Shown one piece after another: positions 28,264-35,733 of a stretch of 64,000 nucleotides of DNA. The position numbers and the translations under genes were made by a program. Source of the stretch: Nocardia niigatensis NBRC 100131. GTDB lineage: Bacteria > Actinomycetota > Actinomycetes > Mycobacteriales > Mycobacteriaceae. The notes below the pieces were generated by a model. The model was not told the origin of the DNA. It was given only the letters and a program-made list of their open reading frames with translations, and made no database searches. The stretch is taken from positions 248,001-312,000 of the forward strand of contig NZ_BAGC01000043.1 of assembly GCF_000308655.1 (NCBI RefSeq), given 5' to 3'. Position 1 is the stretch's first letter; every line of letters begins with the position of its first letter.

Positions 28264-29802
28264 ATGACTGCGAATACGGCCCGGCCCGACTCGTCGCTCA
28301 ATGCGGCACGACGGCGGCGAGAGCTGTCGGCACTCGGTGCCGGCACGGCCATCGACGTGCTGGTCATCGGCGGCGGCATCACCGGTGTCGGCGTCGCGCT
28401 GGACGCCGCCGCGCGCGGCCTGCGGACGGTCCTGGTGGAGAAGCACGACTTCGCGTTCGGCACCAGCCGGTGGAGTTCCAAGCTGGTGCACGGCGGGCTG
28501 CGATATCTGGCCAGCGGCGGGGTCGGGATCGCGCACGAGAGCGCGGTCGAGCGCGACATCCTGCTCACCCGCACCGCGCCGCATCTGACCCGGGCGCTGC
28601 CGCAGGTGGTGCCGTTGCTGCCGAGTATCGGTGCGGCGCAGAAGATGCTGGTGCGCACCGGCTTCCTGGCCGGCGACGTGCTGCGCCGGGCGGCGGGAAC
28701 TCCGGCCTCGGTGCTGCCGCGGTCGCGGCGGGTGGCGGCGGCCGAGGCGCTGCGGCTGGCCCCGACCGTGCGCCGGGCCGGGCTGCGCGGCGGACTGCTG
28801 GCCTGGGACGGGCAGCTGGTGGACGATGCGCGGCTGGTGGTCGCCATCGCGCGTACGGCCGCGCGGGAGGGCGCGACGGTATTGACCCGGGTCGAGGCCA
28901 CGAATGTCACCGGCGAGCGGGCCACGCTGACCGACACGCTGACCGGCGAAACCCTCGACGTGACAGCACGTTCCGTCGTGAACGCCACCGGAGTGTGGGC
29001 CGACCAGGTGGACCCGAGCATCGAACTGCGGCCCTCGCGCGGCACCCATCTGGTATTCGACGCGGCCGCGTTCGGCGGTCTCACCGCCTCGCTGACCGTG
29101 CCGATCCCGGGCAGCACCAGTCGTTTCATCTTCGCGTTCCCGGCCGCGCACAACCGGGTCTACCTGGGGCTCACCGACGAGGAGGCGCCCGGCCCGGTGC
29201 CGGACATCCCGCACGCCACCGACGGCGAGATCGACTTCCTGCTCGACACCGTCAATACGGTGCTGCGGGAGCCGCTGAGCCGCAACGATATTCGCGGCAG
29301 TTTCGCGGGCCTGCGGCCGCTGCTGCGCACCGGCGACGACAGCACCGCCGACATCTCGCGCGAGCATGCCGTCCTCACCTCCCCCACCGGCGTCATCACC
29401 GTGGTCGGCGGAAAGCTCACGACCTATCGGAAGATGGCCGAAGACGCGGTGGACGCCGCGGTGGCGCACGCGCACCTGGCCGCCGCACCCTGCCGCACCC
29501 GCACCCTGCCGCTGGTGGGCGCGGTGTCCGGCGCGGCCCGCGATGCCATCCAGGCCCCGCCGCGGCTGGTCGAGCGCTACGGCAGCGAGGCGACCGAGGT
29601 GCTCGCGCTGGCGGAGCAGCATCCGAGCCTGGCGGCCGAAGTGGCACCCGGAATGGATGTCACGGCAGCCGAATTCGCCTTCGCCGTCGCCCACGAGGGC
29701 GCTCTCGACCCGGCCGACCTCCTGGACCGCCGGACCCGGATCGGACTCGTCTCATCGGACCGGCAGGCTGCCGAGCCCGCCGCGAAGGCGGCCTTCGCCT
29801 AA
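28264..29802 (+). CDS. glpD: Glycerol-3-phosphate dehydrogenase
   Basis: A 512-residue FAD enzyme oxidising sn-glycerol 3-phosphate to DHAP at the membrane. It has the FAD motif VLVIGGGITGVGVALDAAAR (36-41), TSRWSSKLVHGGLRYL, VVNATGVWAD and GGKLTTYRKMAEDAV. The C-terminal DAO_C region is shortish and less conserved. GAAAGG lies 8 bases before the ATG. Being beside an alkyl-DHAP-synthase-like gene and a lipid kinase, it could supply or drain DHAP for lipid synthesis. Mycobacterial GlpD1 is the likely orthologue. Confidence 0.93.
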   Translation: MTANTARPDSSLNAARRRRELSALGAGTAIDVLVIGGGITGVGVALDAAARGLRTVLVEKHDFAFGTSRWSSKLVHGGLRYLASGGVGIAHESAVERDILLTRTAPHLTRALPQVVPLLPSIGAAQKMLVRTGFLAGDVLRRAAGTPASVLPRSRRVAAAEALRLAPTVRRAGLRGGLLAWDGQLVDDARLVVAIARTAAREGATVLTRVEATNVTGERATLTDTLTGETLDVTARSVVNATGVWADQVDPSIELRPSRGTHLVFDAAAFGGLTASLTVPIPGSTSRFIFAFPAAHNRVYLGLTDEEAPGPVPDIPHATDGEIDFLLDTVNTVLREPLSRNDIRGSFAGLRPLLRTGDDSTADISREHAVLTSPTGVITVVGGKLTTYRKMAEDAVDAAVAHAHLAAAPCRTRTLPLVGAVSGAARDAIQAPPRLVERYGSEATEVLALAEQHPSLAAEVAPGMDVTAAEFAFAVAHEGALDPADLLDRRTRIGLVSSDRQAAEPAAKAAFA

Positions 29803-29829
29803 CGGCCCGTCGGCGACGCCGGATGGCGT

Positions 29830-30240
29830 CTAGTTGGTGACGCCGCAGCCCGAACCGGTCGGCAATCCTGTCCCGACCTGGATGTCGACGTACGGGAAGA
29901 TGTCCTGGCCGTCGGGGCGGTGCTGCCAGACCTGCAGGCGGTGCGGTCCGGGGGTGGTGGGTGTCCAGCGGGTCTGGGCCAGCGAACCGGAGGGGTGCGC
30001 GTAGGCGAAGGGAACGCTGTTGTCGTAGAAGACGACCGGGGTGACCGGGTCGTCGACGATGCCGTCGATGTCGTAGCTGCAGCCGGTGCCGTAGTTGGTG
30101 GCCGGGCCGAAGCTGATGCCGGGGTCGATGCCGACCCGGGTGGCGGTCGCGCCGGCGGGCGCGGCCAGTCCGGCGACGGTGGCGAACGCGGCGCAGCCGA
30201 GCGCGACGGCGGTGGTGGTCCTGATGATCGTGCCCCTCAT
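29830..30240 (-). CDS. Secreted protein, Ig-like, unknown function
   Basis: A 136-residue exported protein: signal peptide 1-32 (RTTTAVALGCAAFATVAGLA, cleavage after PAGATA) and a compact beta-rich mature part. Cys54 and Cys132 near both ends of the mature chain could form one disulfide. Motifs include DDPVTPVVFYDNSVPFAYAH and PGPHRLQVWQ, reminiscent of an immunoglobulin-like fold. Many Nocardia genomes encode such proteins; no function is known to me. Divergent from the FHA gene. Confidence 0.7.
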   Translation of the reverse strand: MRGTIIRTTTAVALGCAAFATVAGLAAPAGATATRVGIDPGISFGPATNYGTGCSYDIDGIVDDPVTPVVFYDNSVPFAYAHPSGSLAQTRWTPTTPGPHRLQVWQHRPDGQDIFPYVDIQVGTGLPTGSGCGVTN

Positions 30241-30440
30241 ATGGTTCGGTCCTCATCGGGTGACGCCGGAGCCGGATGCGCCGGCACGATGCCTCGATCC
30301 TCGCGCCCTGGTCCCGGCTGTGGGTGGCATTCCGGCAATCCCGTGGACTGCGTGTCGCGGCGGCCGGGGCGTATGCCCGGGCCGTGGAACGGTCCTATGC
30401 TTGGCTGCGATGTTGTGGGCGCCGGGAGAGGGAGGCGCGG

Positions 30441-31700
30441 ATGGGCCGGATTCCGACGACGGTCGGGTTGGTACCCGGGGCTGGACTGGTCGCCCGGTTC
30501 GGCGATGTGGTGATCTTCCTGCACGGTGAAAGCCCGTCCACGGAACGGATACTCGGTGCGGCGGAGACCGCGGCGAGTGCCGCCGATCCAGGGGCGGCGA
30601 TCGCCCAGCGGCTCGCCGCGACCGTGTTCACCAGCAGTTCCGCGCAGCCGCCCGCCTTCGGGGTGGTCGCGCCGACGGCAGGCGGGATCCTGATCCTGCT
30701 GCGCGGTCCGGTGACGGCCGCGGTCGACGGCCCCGAGGGCGCCCGCCTGCTGTCCGGGGAGCGGGCCATGACCTGGGCCGACGAGATCGTGCGGGACCCG
30801 GTGCGCCGCCTTACCGTGGTCGCCGACAGCGTGGGCGGGGAGATCGCCCACACCGATCTGCGGTCCGGGGTGGTGGTCGGCGGCGGTTTCGTCCTGCACG
30901 CCCCGATCTCGCGAGTGACGCCGCCGCGAGCCCCCGAGATCGCGCCGAAGGCCGCGCCCGAATCGCCGCCGGAACCCGCACCCGAGCCCGGGAATCCGCG
31001 CAATGTGGCCACCACTCCGGCGCCGGGCTCCCGGCTCGCGAGCGACACGGGTGCGAACGCGCCCGCGCCGGATCTGCGGGCGCGGATCGAGGCGCAGGCC
31101 GAAGCCGCACCCGAGACACGCGCCATCCCCGCGCAGAGCGGCAGGGCGCCCGAGCGGGCGCACGGCCCCCGGTCCGGCGGCCCGGATCTCGCGAAAAAGC
31201 CCGGCCCGGCGGCCGATTCGGGCGCCCGGGCACGGCGCGAGGACCGCCCGGATCCCGCGGATCAGCCGCCGACCGCGGCGTACAGTCCCGAGGCCGACAG
31301 TCTCGGGGAGCCCGCGAATCGGGCCGCCACCGGACCGCAGCCACCCACCACCTCGGCCATGGCCGCGGCGGGCGGGGCGCTCACCAGTACCGAGGGCGCG
31401 GTGTATCCGCTGGATCGCCCATATGTGATCGGGCGCGATCCGATGATCGACGAGGCGGTGCGGCGCGCGGTGGCCTCGCCCATCGTGATCGCACGGGATC
31501 GCCACGTGTCGCGGGTGCACGCGCGGGTGTTCATCGAGAACGGCCAGGTGTACGTGCGGGACGCGGGCACTCCGGGCGGCACGTTCGTGGCGGCTCCCGG
31601 TGCGGCGGACTGGGTTCGGGTGGGGCAGCGGCCGATGGAGTTGAAGGCCGGGTGGAGCCTGCGCATCGGCGAGCGGATCCTCACCTATCGCACGGCGTAG
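30441..31700 (+). CDS. FHA-domain protein with long disordered linker
   Basis: A 419-residue protein in three parts. Residues 1-155 form a globular domain (LVPGAGLVARFGDVVIFLHG, FGVVAPTAGGILILLRG) seen at the front of other actinobacterial FHA proteins. Residues 156-315 are Pro/Ala/Glu/Arg-rich and surely disordered. Residues 325-417 are a forkhead-associated domain with GRDP (331-334) and HVSRVHARVF (355-364), the phosphothreonine-binding residues. It should bind a phosphorylated partner of a Ser/Thr kinase. The start has GAGGGAGG 5 bases upstream. It converges on the FHA-redox gene, with 32 bases between stops. Confidence 0.85.
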   Translation: MGRIPTTVGLVPGAGLVARFGDVVIFLHGESPSTERILGAAETAASAADPGAAIAQRLAATVFTSSSAQPPAFGVVAPTAGGILILLRGPVTAAVDGPEGARLLSGERAMTWADEIVRDPVRRLTVVADSVGGEIAHTDLRSGVVVGGGFVLHAPISRVTPPRAPEIAPKAAPESPPEPAPEPGNPRNVATTPAPGSRLASDTGANAPAPDLRARIEAQAEAAPETRAIPAQSGRAPERAHGPRSGGPDLAKKPGPAADSGARARREDRPDPADQPPTAAYSPEADSLGEPANRAATGPQPPTTSAMAAAGGALTSTEGAVYPLDRPYVIGRDPMIDEAVRRAVASPIVIARDRHVSRVHARVFIENGQVYVRDAGTPGGTFVAAPGAADWVRVGQRPMELKAGWSLRIGERILTYRTA

Positions 31701-31732
31701 GCACGCGCGGCGGTCCGAGCGCCGGCAGGTCG

Positions 31733-34700
31733 CTACTGCAGTGCGGACCAGTCCCCTCGTTGCAGGGCGTGCCGAGCCTTGCCCGGTATCTCCTTCCGGG
31801 CGCGGACGGCCTGCTGGGCGGCGACCACATCGGCGGCGTGATGGCCGAGCACGATCGCGCCGACCGCACGCCCACCGGAGATCACCAGCCGCCGATAGGA
31901 CCGCCGCGGTGAGTCGTCGACCACGATCACCTCGTCATGCTGTCCCGGCTCCACCTGCCCGATGCTGAACAGCTCCAGGCCGACGCCCTTGAGGATGGTG
32001 GCGGGCGTCTCCGCGGTCAGCACCTGATCGCCGCCGAGCGCGTTGACCGCGGCGGTCTGGGCCTGTTCGGCGGCGATCGGCCACAGGCCGAGCACACGCT
32101 CCCGATGTTCGGCCACGTCTCCGGCCGCGTACACGTGCGGGGCGGCGGTGCGCATGCGGTCGTCCACGAGAATGCCGCGCCGGACCGGGATTCCGGCGCG
32201 AGCGGCCAGGTCGGTATTGGGGCGGATGCCGGTCGCGGTGAGGAACATTTCGCACGGCAGTACCGTGCCGTCCTTCAGGACCACCGACCGGACCGGATCG
32301 GAGTCCCGTCCGGGCCCGCGCGGACCGCCGGGTCCGACCGCCCTGGAATCGGCTGTCAGCGACGAGGTCTCGGCCCGATGCCGGACCTCGATGCCGGCCC
32401 GGGTGAGGTAGTCGAGGACGATGGCCGACGCCCGCGGATCGAGTTGCTTGCCGAGCAGCCGCTGCCCGCGTTCGAGCACGGTGACGCGTAATCCCAACTG
32501 GTGCAAGGCGTATGCGGCCTCGAGTCCGAGCAGGCCGCCGCCCGCGACGACGGCGCGGGCGCAGGACCGCTGCTGGGCGTAGGCGCGGATGTTCATGGCG
32601 TCCCCGGCCTCGCGGAGCACGAAGCTGCCGGGCCGGTGCAGTCCGGCGATCTCGGGCAGCGCGGCGGAGGCGCCCGTCGCGAGGATGAGCCGGTCGTAGG
32701 GAAGCACGTCGCCGGTGCCGAGGTGGACGCGCTGGGCTCGCGGATCCAGGTGTGTCGCAAGGGTATTGAGCCATGGTGTGATGCGGTGATCCTCGTACCA
32801 CTGCTCGGGCAGCAGGTGCAGGCCCTGCATGGCGGACCGGCCGGGTATGAGCCGGGAGATGCCCATGCGGTTGTAGAAGTCGTGGGATTCGCGGCCGACC
32901 AGGTGGATTTCGCAGTCCGGGTGGCCGCGGCGCAGGAAGTCGGCGGCGGTGACGCCCGCGATGCCGGTGCCGATGACGACCAGGCTCATCAGGGAGCGAT
33001 CGAAGTGGGCCGGGCGGTCGCCGGTGCCGTGCCCGGAGTCGGGGGTGAGCGATACCCGGATGCCGCCGCCGTTCACGCGGGCGCAGCAGGCCATGCGGGT
33101 GTTGTCGGCGAATCCCAACCGGCGCAGGGTGTTCCGCTCATCGCCCGTCGGTTCGCAGAGCTGCTCGCCACCTTCGAGGACGGCGACGGGGTCCGCGCCA
33201 CAGACGCCCATGCGGCAGCCCGACTCCAGCGGCAGGTTCGCCTTCTCGGCGAGGTCGAGCAAGCTCACGCCGAGTTCGGCGGTCACGGTCCGGCCGTCGA
33301 AGTCCACCGCGGCCGCCGGGGTCGTGGCATGGTCGTCGTCGGTGCGCGGCCGTGGGAAGGGCAGCAGGACGGGCTCGGTGCGAGCCCCGGTGCTGAGCGC
33401 GTACTGGAGTTCGCTGATCCGCGTGCGGGCCAGGAACAGCAGGGTCGCCGCCAGCACGAAGAGGCTGATCGGCCAGCGCAACCAGGCCACGTCCCCGACT
33501 CCGGTGATGGTGGTGAACGAGCCGAGCAGCACCGGTCCCGCGAACCAGTAGAAGCCGTTGAGGGCCACCACCGCGTACACCGCCGACAGCATCGCCGGGC
33601 TCACCCCGGTCAGCGCCTCGACGGCGAAGTAGACGCCCACCGCGACCAGCAGGGCAAGACCGAGCGCCAGGTAGCGTTGCGGCACAGCCACTCCCGGATA
33701 CCCGGCCAGCACCATGAACCCGAGCACGAACCCGGGCAGCGCGGCGGCGAACAGTTTGCGCGGCGCGCTCCAGCCGCCGTCCGGGTCGGCCATATCGGCC
33801 TGATAGGCGGCACGCGGCTTGAAGTCGAAGCAGTTCTTGGCGCAGCCCACGCATGGCCGGCAGTGATTGTTGGCGATGGTGACGAACGGTGTCTGCCCGT
33901 AGGCGCGCTGCAGCGGGAACAGCGGGCAGATGCTGCTGCACCAGCCGCTCTTGCCCTTGAACACGACACCGCCGGAGAACGCGGCCAGCAGGACCGCGGA
34001 CAGCACGATGCCGGTGGCGAGGCCGCTGCGGTCCAGACCGGCGAGGCGCGATCCGGCGATGCCGAAGAACAGGGCGACCGCGATCAGATAGCCGCGCTGC
34101 TGCAACCACGCCGACGGCGTGAGCGCGCGAGTGAAGCGGAACAGCCGCGGCAGCTGATTGGTGGCGGCCAGCGGACAGGTGTTGCGCCACAGGCCCGGTG
34201 CAATGAGGAACAGTCCGGGCAGCAGCGGGACGACGATCTTGAAGAAGACGAACAGCCCGCCCGCGGGCCGCGCGAACAGCGTGATGATGAGCGCCACGTA
34301 GGCGGTGATGCTCAGGAAGCGCGCCGCCTGCCAGACCGGTAGCGGGATCCGGCTGGGCAGTTCGGTGAAGGCGGGGAACAGGTTTCGCTCGCCGGTGGGG
34401 TCGAGGCCGAGGACGCGGTTGGCGACGCTCACCCAGCGCGGGGGCGCGGCGGGCTCGCCGCCGGGCGGGCGCGGGATGGCTCCGGACGGACCGAGCACGG
34501 TCTCCGACGGGTCGTTCTCGTCCGGTTCGCCGGTCGGGGTGTGCAGCACCAGGATCTCGCTGCGACCCAACCGGACCACGTCGCCGGTCAGGAGTTCCCG
34601 CCGCCCGGTCAGTGCCACTCCGTTGACCGTGGTGCCGTTGCGGCTGCCGAGGTCGACCACGGACAGGGCCGTCGGGGTGGGCACCAACCGGAGGTGCTGC

Positions 34701-34828
34701 CGCGAGACGCCGCCGTCGGCCAGCACCTCGTGGCTGCCGTCGCGCCCGAACACGATGGGCCCGTCGAGCATGCGCCGGCGTGCGGGCCGTCCCCACTCCC
34801 GGATTTCGATGACCGGCCGCCCCGCCAT
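31733..34828 (-). CDS. FHA / polyferredoxin-membrane / [2Fe-2S] / FAD-NAD oxidoreductase fusion
   Basis: A 1031-residue multidomain protein. 1-100: FHA domain (GRDG 28-31, VSRQHLRL 41-48, GSRNGTTVNG 61-70). 165-470: membrane section with about eight hydrophobic segments and cysteine motifs like NapH/NosR-type polyferredoxins: Cys218, CSSIC (297-301) and CRPCVGCAKNC (323, 326, 329, 333), a [4Fe-4S] pattern. 505-600: plant-type [2Fe-2S] domain with Cys538, Cys543 and Cys581/582; the usual third ligand position (546) is Asp, and Cys558 could substitute. 614-1031: two-dinucleotide-fold reductase with FAD motif GTGIAG (620-625), NAD motif GGGLLGLEAA and VYAAGDVAE. It should pass electrons between NAD(P)H and a membrane or protein partner. 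ATG 34828 has GGAG upstream. Partner enzyme unknown; a molybdoenzyme lies divergently upstream. Confidence 0.85.
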   Translation of the reverse strand: MAGRPVIEIREWGRPARRRMLDGPIVFGRDGSHEVLADGGVSRQHLRLVPTPTALSVVDLGSRNGTTVNGVALTGRRELLTGDVVRLGRSEILVLHTPTGEPDENDPSETVLGPSGAIPRPPGGEPAAPPRWVSVANRVLGLDPTGERNLFPAFTELPSRIPLPVWQAARFLSITAYVALIITLFARPAGGLFVFFKIVVPLLPGLFLIAPGLWRNTCPLAATNQLPRLFRFTRALTPSAWLQQRGYLIAVALFFGIAGSRLAGLDRSGLATGIVLSAVLLAAFSGGVVFKGKSGWCSSICPLFPLQRAYGQTPFVTIANNHCRPCVGCAKNCFDFKPRAAYQADMADPDGGWSAPRKLFAAALPGFVLGFMVLAGYPGVAVPQRYLALGLALLVAVGVYFAVEALTGVSPAMLSAVYAVVALNGFYWFAGPVLLGSFTTITGVGDVAWLRWPISLFVLAATLLFLARTRISELQYALSTGARTEPVLLPFPRPRTDDDHATTPAAAVDFDGRTVTAELGVSLLDLAEKANLPLESGCRMGVCGADPVAVLEGGEQLCEPTGDERNTLRRLGFADNTRMACCARVNGGGIRVSLTPDSGHGTGDRPAHFDRSLMSLVVIGTGIAGVTAADFLRRGHPDCEIHLVGRESHDFYNRMGISRLIPGRSAMQGLHLLPEQWYEDHRITPWLNTLATHLDPRAQRVHLGTGDVLPYDRLILATGASAALPEIAGLHRPGSFVLREAGDAMNIRAYAQQRSCARAVVAGGGLLGLEAAYALHQLGLRVTVLERGQRLLGKQLDPRASAIVLDYLTRAGIEVRHRAETSSLTADSRAVGPGGPRGPGRDSDPVRSVVLKDGTVLPCEMFLTATGIRPNTDLAARAGIPVRRGILVDDRMRTAAPHVYAAGDVAEHRERVLGLWPIAAEQAQTAAVNALGGDQVLTAETPATILKGVGLELFSIGQVEPGQHDEVIVVDDSPRRSYRRLVISGGRAVGAIVLGHHAADVVAAQQAVRARKEIPGKARHALQRGDWSALQ

Positions 34829-34966
34829 ACTCCAGCCCCTCTCCCCCGGCGCGGACTTCGACCTCGCCGCGCTCATGCCTATATCGCCGGAAACCCGGCC
34901 CGCCATTACCGTCGCTGTGCCGTGGACCCGCGTGCCGCGGTGTCGCTCGCGCGCTCGGCGCGCCGG

Positions 34967-35551
34967 TCAGGCACGCTCCCGCAGCAGCTGCACCCGCAGA
35001 TAGCGGTACCGCTTGCCGACCCGCCGGCAGCCGACGGCCAGTCCGGCGGCGACTCCGCCTGCGGCGCAGCCGATCACGCCGAGCAGTGTGGGTTCGCGGC
35101 CGAGCAGCACCCACGCCGCCCCGGCTGCCGCGACACCGAGCAGTCCCGTACTGATCGCCAGCCCGACGGTCGCGGCGACGCGCGCGCCGCCGCGTCGCAG
35201 GGTGCGGGCGTTCGATTCGGCGTACGCGGCGGCGGACAGCAGGAGCAGCAGCAGGCCGACCGCCGTCGCGGTGGTCGTGGCCCGCTGTGGCGTCCGCACC
35301 CCGAATCGATAGGCGGCTGTCTGGGATCCGTTGCGGGACAACGCTAATTCGCCGGTCAGCCGCCCCGCGAGCACGTACTGGTTCACCGGCGCGGCCAACT
35401 CCCCCGAGCCGCCCCGCAAAGCCCCGCCCTGTCCGCCGGCCCGCACCCCCAGCACATCCACCGACAGTGTCGCCTGATCCGCGTCCTTCGCGGGCCAGTT
35501 TCGCATGCCGGTCCCACCGGCATGCCGATCAGAATGCGCACGGTTCTTCAT
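34967..35551 (-). CDS. Membrane protein upstream of the FHA-redox gene
   Basis: A 194-residue protein with a soluble N-terminal half (about 1-90, including QYVLAGRLTGELALSRNGSQ) and three hydrophobic segments in the C-terminal half (TATAVGLLLLLLSAAAYA, VGLAISTGLLGVAAAGAAWV, LLGVIGCAAGGVAAGLAVG). No family is recognised. The ATG at 35551 has GAGG 9 bases upstream; ATG at 35506 is possible. It is 138 bases from the FHA-redox gene on the same strand and divergent from the fdhF-like gene, so it may belong to the same module. Confidence 0.6.
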   Translation of the reverse strand: MKNRAHSDRHAGGTGMRNWPAKDADQATLSVDVLGVRAGGQGGALRGGSGELAAPVNQYVLAGRLTGELALSRNGSQTAAYRFGVRTPQRATTTATAVGLLLLLLSAAAYAESNARTLRRGGARVAATVGLAISTGLLGVAAAGAAWVLLGREPTLLGVIGCAAGGVAAGLAVGCRRVGKRYRYLRVQLLRERA

Positions 35552-35733
35552 TCGGCGTGACCTCGCTTGTTCGATGGTAAGGCCATCCACGCCCCCGCCG
35601 CCCTGACTATCGCGGTGGCGATCACGCGCGTTCACACCTGCGACCGACCAGTCCGCCAGCTCGCGCGTTTCGCGACCTACGATGCGGGTACCGACTGGTA
35701 CGCCCCACCACGCCGGAGAGGACAATCGCGACC

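Noticed and set aside
31586..35114. Several 600-codon frames opposite the FHA-redox fusion
   Set aside because: Pro/Arg/Gly-rich shadow frames without motifs or ribosome binding sites.
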